NCBI RefSeq assembly: GCF_037414475.1
Contig: NZ_CP147913.1
Location: forward strand, 9,682,501 to 9,746,500
From: Myxococcus stipitatus
GTDB taxonomy: Bacteria; Myxococcota; Myxococcia; Myxococcales; Myxococcaceae
Length of the DNA: 64,000 nt
Direction of reading: 5' to 3'
The notes under the pieces are model-generated. The model was not told the DNA's origin. It saw only the letters and a program-made list of their open reading frames with translations, and ran no database searches. The position numbers and the translations under genes were made by a program. Below are positions 36,032-44,202 of the stretch, one piece after another; position 1 is the first letter of the stretch, and the number at the start of each line of letters is the position of its first letter.

Positions 36032-36096
36032 GAGGCCCTGTGTACTCCGGGTCCGCGCGGCACGCACGCCAGCGCCTTCGCGTTGGAGCCACCACA

Positions 36097-37617
36097 TCAC
36101 TGCGCAGACAGGTAGTCATCCACCGATGGCGGGAATTCAGTCCAGAGCAACAGGTCAACCCGCGTCCCCACCAGGGACTTCTGCCGAGGCTCGCCGTCCC
36201 CATCCGAGAACACCAACATGAGGGCAGTGCGCGACGGAGGCGAGGCAAGGGCACCGACCGCGCCGAATGGAAGACGGCACTCGATATCCTGGCCTCCCCG
36301 CCGCGCCCGCCACCGGCATCGTGCGCCGTGTACCGGCCAGTCCACACGGGTCCCCCAGTAGTCTCTCCACTGGCGCAGGGATGCGTGGCCCTCGGGCTCC
36401 AGGACCACCGCATAGTACGGGCGGATCTCCAAGTGATCCGCGAAGACGGGACGCAGGCCAGGGCGAGCCAACGTCACGCGGTCATCGCTCACCTGCGCGG
36501 CCAGGTACACCGCGGAGGCCCCCTGTGCCAGCCGCCATGTGACGGACGCATCCCGAGGACCCTGCCATGCGCCCAGACCATGGATGACGTTCGAATCCGT
36601 GCGCGCTGGGAGCGACTCGACCGGCGCCCACGCCGCGTCGCCCGCGATATCCCCATCCACGGTGGGCTCGGCCTTCATGGGGACAGTGTTGTAACCCTGC
36701 TCTCCTTGGAAGGAGACCCGTGGTGGTGGATCCGGCAGCACAACGCGATCCGGCGGGCCGATGGCGACACACGCACTTGAGTAGTCGACACCATCACTCC
36801 CGCCGCCCTCGTCGAAGCTCGCGCACGCCGTCGTGCCCGTCAGCGAGACCTCGACAAGGAAATAGGACTTTGCCACCTCGGCGAGTTTGAGGACATGCGC
36901 AGCGCCTCCGTCCAACTGGCCCACCACACACTCACCGGACACGAGCGCGATGCACGCCGACGCCGAGCAGGTGCCCGCTGCGGACACCGATTTTTCGCCC
37001 TCGCCCTGTTGCGCGCCACAGAGCTTCGCCGCCTCCTGGAGGAATCGCGCCGCCGGCCTTCGCCCCGAGCACGTGGGAGATGTCAGTGACGGCCCGCCAC
37101 CAGACGGCTCGACGGCACAGAAGGCCTCCACCGTCTGCCTCGGCTTGGGGATGGGAGCAGGAGTAGGAGCTGTCTGGGTCCTGTGCTCGACCTTCCGGGA
37201 TACCTCCACGAGAGAGCCGTCTTTCCGGCGCTTCGAGCGCAACACCCACGTGCGCCCGGCTGTGCCCTTTGCCCGCACGTCGATGCCCCCCGCTTTGCTC
37301 GCCTGGGTGATCTTCGGGTCCTCTGTATCAGCGAGCAGGAGGCTCCCTGTCACGGTGCCCTGCAGGTCTGTCACCACCAGGCACCACTCCGGCGCCATGC
37401 CGGGTCGAAGATAGTCACCGCGCAGGGCGACGCAGTAGTCCGCCTGGCAGCGCGTGTCGCACGAGCTGCGTTTCCAGTCCTCGGGGTCCGTCATGCACGA
37501 CACCACATCGGACGCCGCCCCCACGTCGCGGCAGGGCTCGCTCGCGGAGGCGCGCGAAGCCAGGATGAAGAGCCCCACCAGCGCGAGCCGGAACGCCATT
37601 CCTCGCCGTCCGCTCAT
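36097..37617 (-). CDS. Secreted Cys-rich protein with CBM9-like domain
   Basis: A 506-residue secreted protein; signal MAFRLALVGLFILASRASA. The N-terminal part has a Cys pattern (SSCDTRCQADYCVAL) shared with the next gene upstream (SSCQEVCTEGFCIRT). The middle has further Cys pairs (CAVEPSGGG, LCGAQQGEG, CSASACIALVSGECVV). Around residue 320 a segment PMKAEPTVDGDIAGDAAWAP followed by VYLAAQVSDDRVTL resembles the family-9 carbohydrate-binding or DOMON-like fold. The C-terminal block (RVDWPVHGARCRW, FSDGDGEPRQKSLVG) is also shared with the paralogue. The ATG overlaps that gene's stop as ATGA. Function unknown; surface glycan binding is possible. Confidence 0.7.
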   Translation of the reverse strand: MSGRRGMAFRLALVGLFILASRASASEPCRDVGAASDVVSCMTDPEDWKRSSCDTRCQADYCVALRGDYLRPGMAPEWCLVVTDLQGTVTGSLLLADTEDPKITQASKAGGIDVRAKGTAGRTWVLRSKRRKDGSLVEVSRKVEHRTQTAPTPAPIPKPRQTVEAFCAVEPSGGGPSLTSPTCSGRRPAARFLQEAAKLCGAQQGEGEKSVSAAGTCSASACIALVSGECVVGQLDGGAAHVLKLAEVAKSYFLVEVSLTGTTACASFDEGGGSDGVDYSSACVAIGPPDRVVLPDPPPRVSFQGEQGYNTVPMKAEPTVDGDIAGDAAWAPVESLPARTDSNVIHGLGAWQGPRDASVTWRLAQGASAVYLAAQVSDDRVTLARPGLRPVFADHLEIRPYYAVVLEPEGHASLRQWRDYWGTRVDWPVHGARCRWRARRGGQDIECRLPFGAVGALASPPSRTALMLVFSDGDGEPRQKSLVGTRVDLLLWTEFPPSVDDYLSAQ

Positions 37618-38333
37618 GGAAGCCTCGCATCCTGATACTGCTCGATGGCGAGGGACTCCCCCAGGGTCGGCGGCATCTCGGTGACGATTTTTTCACTTAG
37701 CAGCGACCCCATCAGCGTCTTCTGCATCCCAGGCTGGTCCGCGTCCGAGACCCAGACGGAGAACACCGACGGACCAGGTGCCGCGGGGATGAAGAAGATG
37801 ACGCCATTCGGGATGCGGCACTCGACCGAATAGCCTCCCTCCTCTGGGGCCCATGCGCACTGGGACTCGAGGGGCCAGTCGACATCGCGCCCCCTCCGGT
37901 CCCGCCACTGTCGCTCCGAGACTTCGAGCCGCCCCTCCGAGGTGCGGGCGAGCCGGCCACGGCCGACAGCACGGTGGTTGACCACGGTCAAGTCCACCAG
38001 GCCCGACGCCGACACATCCAGGCCCGTGCGACCGAAACTTCCAGGGCCCAGTGACAAGGAGCCGGTCACCGCGCGCGTCCGGGCATCAAGCGCGATCACA
38101 CACAACCCTCTCTGCCCCTGAAAGAACTGCTGCTCAACCGTGCGGATGCAGAACCCCTCCGTACAGACCTCCTGGCACGAGGAGCTGTGGTACGAGCGAG
38201 TCGACTGACAGGGCAACGTCGAGGGATTGCCGGGCACTTCGCACGGTTTCTGGGCGGCTGCGCGGGCGCCAGCGGCAAGGATGAGTCCCAGTGCGAGGCA
38301 CATCCCTCGCCACTTGCTCTTCGGAAAGCTCAT
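37614..38333 (-). CDS. Secreted Cys-rich protein, paralogue of the following gene
   Basis: A 239-residue secreted protein with signal MCLALGLILAAGARAAA near its N terminus. It is a shorter version of the neighbouring 506-residue protein. Shared blocks are the N-terminal Cys cluster (SYHSSSCQEVCTEGFC) and the C-terminal block RDVDWPLESQCAW, YSVECRIPNG and VSDADQPGMQKTLMGSLL. It lacks the Cys-rich middle and the start of the CBM9-like part. I chose the ATG at 38333. It is first in a coupled unit (ATGA with the next gene). A tandem duplication followed by a domain gain or loss is the simplest history. No family name recognised. Confidence 0.65.
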   Translation of the reverse strand: MSFPKSKWRGMCLALGLILAAGARAAAQKPCEVPGNPSTLPCQSTRSYHSSSCQEVCTEGFCIRTVEQQFFQGQRGLCVIALDARTRAVTGSLSLGPGSFGRTGLDVSASGLVDLTVVNHRAVGRGRLARTSEGRLEVSERQWRDRRGRDVDWPLESQCAWAPEEGGYSVECRIPNGVIFFIPAAPGPSVFSVWVSDADQPGMQKTLMGSLLSEKIVTEMPPTLGESLAIEQYQDARLP

Positions 38334-38452
38334 GAACCCGTACCAACGCAATAGATGTGCCGCGCTTATGCGGGCACCTCACGCACGAGACCCGCCAGAA
38401 GCGCGGCCCGGCAACCACGACGCCGTGGTCCCAAGGCCGCGAGGCGCGCGTG

Positions 38453-39031
38453 TCACCACCGGCGGCGAACAGTCGCCTTGGCGCCCGTCACCAGGCTCGC
38501 GGCGGGCACGTCGTCGGCGACAACCGCTCCCGCGGCGATCACCGCGTCCCGCCCGATCTTGACCCCAGGCAGAATGGTGGCACCCGCGCCAATCCAGACG
38601 TTCTCAGCCACGTCGATGGGGGCCCCCGTGAGGTACAGCCGCCGGTCTCCCGGATCCACGGGATGGCTGACCGTGATGAATGTGGCCTTCGGGCCGACCA
38701 TCACCCCCTCCCCCAATCGGATGCCGGCGTAGTCGAGGAACGTGCAGCCCTGATTGATGAACACCCGCTCGGCGAGGTCCAGGCGCAAGCCATGGTCCGT
38801 GTAGAACGGCGGATAGACGGTCACCCGCCTCGGGAGCGGCCTGCCCAGGATCTTCTCGAACAGCGCCGCCTTGCCCGCTTCGTCCTCGAAGGGCAGGACG
38901 TTGAGCCGCGACGTCAGCTCGGTGACCCGCAGCACCCGCTCGCTCATGGCCTTGAACTCGGGGCTGAAAACCCTCTCCCCGCTCGCGACGGACTCCGGGG
39001 TGTGGATGCGCATGAGGCGGTCGATGGGCAT
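38453..39031 (-). CDS. Sugar O-acetyltransferase, left-handed beta-helix
   Basis: A 192-residue cytoplasmic acetyltransferase of the maltose/galactoside (LacA/NodL) type. It has an N-terminal mac-like helical part (SPEFKAMSERVLRVTELTSR, LNVLPFEDEAGKAALFEKI) and then hexapeptide repeats: VFINQGCTFLDYAGIRLGEG, VMVGPKATFITVSHPVDPGD and VWIGAGATILPGVKIGRDAV, ending IAAGAVVADDVPA. The catalytic His lies in TVSHPVDP. It would transfer acetyl from acetyl-CoA to a sugar hydroxyl. It stands alone; the ATG at 39031 is used, and a second ATG 18 bases in is possible. Confidence 0.9.
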   Translation of the reverse strand: MPIDRLMRIHTPESVASGERVFSPEFKAMSERVLRVTELTSRLNVLPFEDEAGKAALFEKILGRPLPRRVTVYPPFYTDHGLRLDLAERVFINQGCTFLDYAGIRLGEGVMVGPKATFITVSHPVDPGDRRLYLTGAPIDVAENVWIGAGATILPGVKIGRDAVIAAGAVVADDVPAASLVTGAKATVRRRW

Positions 39032-39202
39032 CCCTCGAGCTTCGCCCTCCCCTCCTCCTCACGTCCAGGCGCTCGAAGTGCGCTCAGGTCCGTCAGGACC
39101 TTCAACGCGCACACGCCGCCGGTGCCTGCCGGCACGGCAGCTTCTTCTCCGTGTGTGCTGGCTCTCCCTGGACCAACCTGGGTTCAGTCCCGCCCCAGCC
39201 GC

Positions 39203-39754
39203 TCAAGGCACACCCACGGCCTGGACCACGACGACATCCAGCTCGATGACATCACCTGGAGCCCCTTCAGCACCAGTCACCGCCACGGACACCCGCTCGG
39301 TTCCCGTTGGAGCCGTCAGCTCACGCGCCGTCCGGACCCACTGCCTGGTGAGCGCCGGACTGGAGACCGTCTCCGCCCTCAGCTCCCGGCCTCCCGCGTC
39401 TCGCCAGATGACCGTCATCTCGGCGACCTGCGAACGTCCCTGCGTCACACGCGCCCAGAACGAAACGCGATGAGGCCCCGGTGCCGCGACGAACCCCGGC
39501 CAGTTGTCGAGGCTGACACCCCAGCCATACGGCTCGGTCACCTCCACACGCAGGCCCGCGTCGCCCTCCCTCGCGGCGGTGGGGGTTCTCGACACCGAGA
39601 CACCAAACCACGGCGCCCAGACGCCGAGGCCCGTCTCCAGGGACGCTGACTCGGCGTCAATCAGATTGGAGGCCGGAGCGTGGTCGATGACCTCGGGCTC
39701 GCAGGCGGTCAACGTCGCCGTGAGGAACAGCACGCGCCAATGCCCGTGCTTCAT
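39203..39754 (-). CDS. Small lipoprotein with carbohydrate-binding-like fold
   Basis: A 183-residue predicted lipoprotein: MKHGHWRVLFLTATLTAC with lipobox Cys18. The mature part has a galactose-binding/CBM jelly-roll look: GWGVSLDNWPGFVAAPGPH, VSFWARVTQGRSQVAEMTV, then WVRTARELTAPTGTERVSV and DVIELDVVVVQ. Its ATG overlaps the stop of the FecR-domain gene as ATGA, so it is the third gene of the ECF sigma operon. A surface sensor or effector role for the sigma system is plausible but unproven. Confidence 0.75.
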   Translation of the reverse strand: MKHGHWRVLFLTATLTACEPEVIDHAPASNLIDAESASLETGLGVWAPWFGVSVSRTPTAAREGDAGLRVEVTEPYGWGVSLDNWPGFVAAPGPHRVSFWARVTQGRSQVAEMTVIWRDAGGRELRAETVSSPALTRQWVRTARELTAPTGTERVSVAVTGAEGAPGDVIELDVVVVQAVGVP

Positions 39755-40755
39755 CGCCCGCCCTCACAGGACAGTGTCTCACGAGCACGCCGGACCGCCT
39801 CCGTGTAGTGCCCTCGCCGGAACTGTTGTGCGTGCCGCACCCAATGCGCACAAGCGCGCTGCGAATCCTTGAGTTGATGCGTCAGCAACGAGCCCAGCTC
39901 GAAGCTGAGCCGCTCCCGCGTCGCCAGAGGCTGCCTGCGCATCGACTCCTCGAGATACCTCGCCGCCTGCTCGAACTCGTGACGGCCGCGAAGGACCTCC
40001 AGCTCCCGCAACACCTCCTCGGCGCTCGGAGTCGAAGCGCGAGGAGGCGAGGCCTTCAAGACCGGCGCCGCCAGCGGCTGGGGACGCTCCGGCGCAGGAG
40101 GCACGGGCTCGCGAAGAACGGGCTCGGTGGATTCAACCACCGGCCACGCCAACGTCTGCCCCACGCTCATGTGAACCACTTCTCCGCCGAGCCGCCGAAA
40201 GGCAACGGCGCCTTCATGCAAGGTGACAGTGCCTTGCGTCCCCTGCTCCTCCACCGTGAAGCGCGTGCCCATGATTTCGATGGCGCCACCTGACACGAGC
40301 ACGACGGCGGGGGCCGCGCCGGGCTCGCGATGGTTCACCGAGAACTCCGCGCGCCCCCGGACCAGCCGAACCCCGGAGGGCTCACGGCGGACGACCAGCG
40401 GCCCCTCGTTCTCGACGGTGATGCCTCGGACCGTGTCGACCAGGGAGGCCTCACCCCCTTGAATCTCCACACCCTCGGCCTCTTCCCTCACCGTCAAATC
40501 CGCACTGGCCCGCGCGACCTCCAGCCCCCCGAGCGTGCGCACAGCCGGAGTCCGCATGAAGAACACCACGAGGGCCACGGCCACCGCGGCCGTGGCGAGT
40601 CCCCAGACCTGGGGACGTCGGTGCCATGGGGTCTTCGGCTCGCGAGTGTCCTTCAGCCGCGACCACAGCCGGGCCCGGACCGCGGGCGGCATCCCTTGCT
40701 CGCGGCGGAGCGAGTCCTCACGCCGGAGCTCCGCACGGAAATCACGGGGAGCCAT
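39751..40755 (-). CDS. FecR-domain protein, probable anti-sigma regulator
   Basis: A 334-residue membrane regulator. The cytoplasmic N-terminal part of about 55 residues precedes one transmembrane helix (VWGLATAAVAVALVVFFM). A periplasmic FecR domain follows (VRGITVENEGPLVVRREPSG, VRLVRGRAEFSVNHREPG, IEIMGTRFTVEEQGTQGTVT and LHEGAVAFRRLGGEV). After a Pro-rich linker comes a TPR-like helical tail (ELEVLRGRHEFEQAARYLEE) with two Cys. The ATG at 40755 has GGAGG seven bases upstream and overlaps the end of the sigma gene by 14 bases. In known systems such proteins hold an ECF sigma factor until an envelope signal arrives. Confidence 0.85.
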   Translation of the reverse strand: MAPRDFRAELRREDSLRREQGMPPAVRARLWSRLKDTREPKTPWHRRPQVWGLATAAVAVALVVFFMRTPAVRTLGGLEVARASADLTVREEAEGVEIQGGEASLVDTVRGITVENEGPLVVRREPSGVRLVRGRAEFSVNHREPGAAPAVVLVSGGAIEIMGTRFTVEEQGTQGTVTLHEGAVAFRRLGGEVVHMSVGQTLAWPVVESTEPVLREPVPPAPERPQPLAAPVLKASPPRASTPSAEEVLRELEVLRGRHEFEQAARYLEESMRRQPLATRERLSFELGSLLTHQLKDSQRACAHWVRHAQQFRRGHYTEAVRRARETLSCEGGR

Positions 40756-41302
40756 CGTCCACCCTCCATCCCCAGGCCGACAGGCGCCCATGGGCACGGC
40801 TGATCAACTTCGATACGTAGCCCTCTGACAGCGAGAGGAGCTGGGCAATCTCGCGCTGGCTCAGGTCGTCCAGAATCTTCAATGCCATCACCACCCGCTC
40901 CTGCCCCGGCAATCGGTCCAGCGCCGCCGTGGCACTGCGCACTGCCTCCCTCCGCGCGAGGTCCGCCTCCGGCGTCGTCTCCGTCTGACTGGACTGCCCC
41001 GCGAACAAGAGGTCCGCGATGCGCTGTCGAAACGTCTTCTCTCTGCGCAGGGCGGAGAACGCCACGTTCTGCGTGACGCGAAAGAGCCAGCCCCTCACAT
41101 CCTCCTCCCGCAGCCAGGCCTGGTGCTCCCAAGCCTTGAGGAACACGTCATGCGTGACGTCTTCGGCCCAACCCGAACGCCCCGCGGCATACCGCGTGGC
41201 CCAGCCATGGACGTCGTCGGCGTGCTCCTCGTAGAGGGTGTCGAACGACACAGGCCGAGCAGGCAGGGCGAGCGAGGCCTTGGGGTGGAGAACACGCGAC
41301 AT
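40742..41302 (-). CDS. ECF-type RNA polymerase sigma factor
   Basis: A 186-residue group IV sigma-70 factor. Region 2 is VSFDTLYEEHADDVHGWATR followed by VTHDVFLKAWEH and VRGWLFRVTQNVAFSALRRE, the -10 recognition helix. Region 4 is LDRLPGQERVVMALKILDDL with the -35 helix SQREIAQLLSLSEGYVSKLI. The linker is short and there is no C-terminal extension. It heads an overlapping operon with the FecR-domain gene and a lipoprotein. Directly upstream is GGAAAG-N16-CGTAGC, an ECF-like promoter that probably makes the gene autoregulated. The ATG at 41302 is the first and best start. Confidence 0.93.
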   Translation of the reverse strand: MSRVLHPKASLALPARPVSFDTLYEEHADDVHGWATRYAAGRSGWAEDVTHDVFLKAWEHQAWLREEDVRGWLFRVTQNVAFSALRREKTFRQRIADLLFAGQSSQTETTPEADLARREAVRSATAALDRLPGQERVVMALKILDDLSQREIAQLLSLSEGYVSKLISRAHGRLSAWGWRVDDGSP

Positions 41303-41316
41303 CCAGCACCTGAAGA

Positions 41317-41344
41317 GCTACGAATGAAGCCGGCGGAACTTTCC
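41317..41344 (-). promoter_or_regulatory. ECF-type promoter of the sigma operon
   Basis: On the minus strand GGAAAG (41344-41339), a 16-base spacer and CGTAGC (41322-41317). The -10-like box ends 14 bases before the sigma start codon, so the leader would be very short. The same two hexamers with the same spacing stand before the DUF1592 gene at 42359-42386. Confidence 0.65.
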
Positions 41345-41351
41345 TCGATGA

Positions 41352-42290
41352 TTACAGTCCCCAGGAAAGCTGCGCCCCCGTTTCGAACCTCGCGCCATCC
41401 CGAGACCACAACGTCTCGCCCTCGCGCACATGGCTCACGGGGCGCAGCAATCCCAAGGACACGCGCACCTCGGCCGCGAGCTGCTCGGTGAAGCGCCACC
41501 GGAGCTTCATCCGGGCCCAACCCGCCGGAGACACCTGCGTCCCCGTCTGCTCCAAGACGCCGTCATCCTCGAGCCGGAACGAGTGGAGGACCAGCCCCGC
41601 ACCCGCGCCCGGTTCGAGCTGGAGTCGCTCCGTCAGGGAGAGCCGATAGCTGAAGAAGGCCCCACCTTGCGCCTCGAACACGGTCAGCGCCGGCTCCCGC
41701 GACCGCCCGAGCCCCACCTCCGCATCCAGCCCGAATGCCCCCAGCCCCCGCCGGACGGAGAGCAGCAGAAGGGGATCCACGCCGGGTCCACGCCACAGCG
41801 TTCCCACGCCCAGGCTCACCTCCAGCTCGGAGGGGCGTGGGGCGGCGGCGACCTCCACCGGAAGCATCGGCGCGGGTTCGGGCACGGGTGACGGCGGCGG
41901 CACGGGCACAGGCACGGGGGGCTCGGGCTCAGGTTCGGACTGCACGGCCCGCGTCATCTCGGTGAGCTTCTGTGCGACCTCCAGGTGAAGCTCCGCGAGC
42001 GAACCGCGCCCTCCTCGGACATCCTGTTCGACCCGTTGAAGCGGCCCGGAGGCCTCGAGCCTCAGTCCTTCGGGTGTGCGGCTCACACGCAGGCGAAGCC
42101 TCGCGGGACTCCGGGGAGAGACGACGGCGAAGCCCTCTTGAATGAGGCGCAGGGCCACCTTCCGCTCCAATTCCACACCATCCCACCGCCGATAGTCCTG
42201 TTCTGGAAGGGCGCGAAGGTCGAAGGAAACCGACACCGCCGGGGCCTGAGTCAAAACGACGAGGGAGAGCACGCAGAGCCAGGAAGTCAT
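41352..42290 (-). CDS. Predicted exported protein with C-terminal beta-barrel-like domain
   Basis: A 312-residue protein with signal peptide MTSWLCVLSLVVLTQAPAVS. The N-terminal domain of about 110 residues (FDLRALPEQDYRRWDGVELE, ALRLIQEGFAVVSPRSPARL) is soluble. It is joined by a repetitive Pro/Glu linker (EPEPEPPVPVPVPPPSPVPE) to a C-terminal region of alternating strands: LEVSLGVGTLWRGPG, LLLLSVRRGLGAFGLDAEVG, GGAFFSYRLSLTERLQLEPG and LRWRFTEQLAAEVRVSLGLL. The pattern suggests a small outer-membrane barrel. It ends just upstream of the sigma promoter on the same strand, and may be the surface component of the sigma system. Family not recognised. Confidence 0.65.
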   Translation of the reverse strand: MTSWLCVLSLVVLTQAPAVSVSFDLRALPEQDYRRWDGVELERKVALRLIQEGFAVVSPRSPARLRLRVSRTPEGLRLEASGPLQRVEQDVRGGRGSLAELHLEVAQKLTEMTRAVQSEPEPEPPVPVPVPPPSPVPEPAPMLPVEVAAAPRPSELEVSLGVGTLWRGPGVDPLLLLSVRRGLGAFGLDAEVGLGRSREPALTVFEAQGGAFFSYRLSLTERLQLEPGAGAGLVLHSFRLEDDGVLEQTGTQVSPAGWARMKLRWRFTEQLAAEVRVSLGLLRPVSHVREGETLWSRDGARFETGAQLSWGL

Positions 42291-42358
42291 GCGGTGAGGG
42301 CCAGAGTAGCGTCGCCCGTGTCCCCCAGCCAGCACATCACGCCCTGGCATTCCGGGCA

Positions 42359-42386
42359 GGAAAGTTTTCGCGGGCCCGCGCGTAGC
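42359..42386 (+). promoter_or_regulatory. ECF-type promoter of the DUF1592-DUF1552 operon
   Basis: GGAAAG (42359-42364), 16-base spacer, CGTAGC (42381-42386). Both hexamers and the spacing are identical to the box before the ECF sigma gene, and the match extends to AGGAAAGTT at the -35 side. The start codon follows after seven bases, implying a nearly leaderless transcript. Confidence 0.65.
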
Positions 42387-42393
42387 CAGGGTC

Positions 42394-44202
42394 ATGACGC
42401 TTCCTCGCTCCGTAAGCATCCTGCTGCTTTGCGCTGGCGCGGCCGCTTGTGATGGCTCCGCCAAGTACAGCCATCACCCCGGCGGAGAAGATCCCAATCC
42501 GCCAGGAGAGCCCGGTCCTGGCCCTGGTCCTGGACCGGGGCCCGGCGCCATCACTCCAGCACCCGCGAAGTTCTCCTGCGACGCGAACGCCGCGCCCTCC
42601 GACCTGCCGCTGCCCCGGCTGTCCCGCACGCAGTTGATGAACTCGCTTCGTTTCGCCGTGGGACGTGCCCTTCCGAATGAAGCGGATGCCCTCTGGGAGA
42701 ATCTCACCCCCGCCCTTGTCCGCTATCCCCTCGACCGGCGGATCGCCGCGCCCGGTGACCTGAAGGGTGGCTTCAGCCGGCTGGACCAATCCATCCAGCA
42801 GACCCAGATCGACGTCATGTACGACCTGGGCAAGGCCGTGGCGCAAGAGCTCACCAGCACGGACGCGCGCCGCAACACACTCCTGGGCAGCTGCGCGAGC
42901 GACAGCCAGACCGCCAACGACCGGGCCTGTCTGGAGAACTTCATCAAGGGATGGGGCTCGCGCGTCCTGCGCTACCCGCTGCCCGCGGCGGAGGTCACCG
43001 CCTTCGCCGACATCGCCGGGTCCACTCCGGTGGACAAGGCCGCGGTGGCGGACGTCATCACCACCCTCCTGAACTCGCCCTGGTTCCTCTATCGCGTCGA
43101 ACACGGCAGCACCGCGGGCCAGGCGGTCAGTCCCCTCTCCGCGTTCGAGCTGGCCTCGAAGCTTTCCTATCAACTCTGGCAAGCGCCTCCGGACGACGCG
43201 CTCTGGGCCGCCGCGACGGATGGCTCGCTGCTGACCGCGAACGGCTTCAACACCCAGCTCGACCGGATGATGAAGAGCCCGCGACTGCGAAGCTCGCTGG
43301 ATGAGTTCGTCAGCGAGTGGCTGCGGCTCGATGAGCTGCCGTCACTCGTCGCGCTCCGGAACGACCCGGTCTACCAGGCGTTCGTCGGCGCGGAGATGCC
43401 CACGGACGCCTCGCGCACCGCGATGTTCGAGGACGTCCAGCTCTCCGCCTGGAACACCCTGACGTCCGGGGGCTCGGTGAGCGACTTCCTCAATGATCGA
43501 AAGTCCTACACGGCCGACCCGTTCCTGGCCGCCATCTACGGGGTCCCCGTGTGGAATGGCTCGGGCCCGGCGCCGGTCATCCCGTCCCAGAACCGCAGCG
43601 GTCTGTTGACGCGCCCGGCGCTGCTGGCCACGGGGACACCTTCGACGCGTCCCATCCACCGAGGCTACATGGTGCGAAACGCCATGCTCTGCCAGCAAGT
43701 CGGAGCCCCGCCCCCCAACGCCAGCACCCGGCCTCCCGCGCCGACGGAGAACATGACGACGCGACAGGCGGTGTCCCAGCTCACCTCGGGGGGCAGCTGC
43801 GGGGGATGCCACAACAACACCATCAATCCTCCGGGCTTCGTGCTGGAAGGCTTCGACGCGCTCGGACGGGAGCGCACCGTGGAGCGGCTGTTCACCGCCC
43901 AGGGGCAGGAGACCGGCAAGCCCGCCGTGGATACGTCCGCCGACGTCTGGCTCTACGACTCCGAGCAGCGCGCCATCACCAACCCCGCGGACCTCACGCG
44001 GATGATTGACGAGAGCCAGCTCTTCGAGACGTGCGTCGCGCAGCACTACTTCCGCTTCGCGCACGCCCGCGTGGAGTCCACCTCCCGCGATGGCTGCCTG
44101 CTCTCGGAGATGGAGACCGTCGCGCGCAGCGGCGCGCCGATGGCGGACCTCTTGAAGACCGTCGCCCGTCATCCCACGTTCAAGCAGAGGAGCTTCCAGT
44201 GA
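42394..44202 (+). CDS. DUF1592 domain lipoprotein with c-type haem motif
   Basis: A 602-residue predicted lipoprotein (lipobox Cys19 in LLLCAGAAAC). A Gly-Pro repeat linker is followed by the multi-domain arrangement DUF1587/1595/1592/1588/1585 known from planctomycete and myxobacterial proteins. Seen are LPRLSRTQLMNSLRFAVG, FIKGWGSRVLRYPLPAAEV, LNSPWFLYRVEHGS, ELASKLSYQLWQAPPDDALW and RPIHRGYMVRNAMLCQQVGA. Then comes CGGCH at residues 469-473, a single haem c attachment motif in SCGGCHNNTINPPGFVLEGF. Related pairs are thought to be secreted or periplasmic redox proteins of unknown substrate. The next gene starts inside its stop codon (GTGA). Confidence 0.9.
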   Translation: MTLPRSVSILLLCAGAAACDGSAKYSHHPGGEDPNPPGEPGPGPGPGPGPGAITPAPAKFSCDANAAPSDLPLPRLSRTQLMNSLRFAVGRALPNEADALWENLTPALVRYPLDRRIAAPGDLKGGFSRLDQSIQQTQIDVMYDLGKAVAQELTSTDARRNTLLGSCASDSQTANDRACLENFIKGWGSRVLRYPLPAAEVTAFADIAGSTPVDKAAVADVITTLLNSPWFLYRVEHGSTAGQAVSPLSAFELASKLSYQLWQAPPDDALWAAATDGSLLTANGFNTQLDRMMKSPRLRSSLDEFVSEWLRLDELPSLVALRNDPVYQAFVGAEMPTDASRTAMFEDVQLSAWNTLTSGGSVSDFLNDRKSYTADPFLAAIYGVPVWNGSGPAPVIPSQNRSGLLTRPALLATGTPSTRPIHRGYMVRNAMLCQQVGAPPPNASTRPPAPTENMTTRQAVSQLTSGGSCGGCHNNTINPPGFVLEGFDALGRERTVERLFTAQGQETGKPAVDTSADVWLYDSEQRAITNPADLTRMIDESQLFETCVAQHYFRFAHARVESTSRDGCLLSEMETVARSGAPMADLLKTVARHPTFKQRSFQ

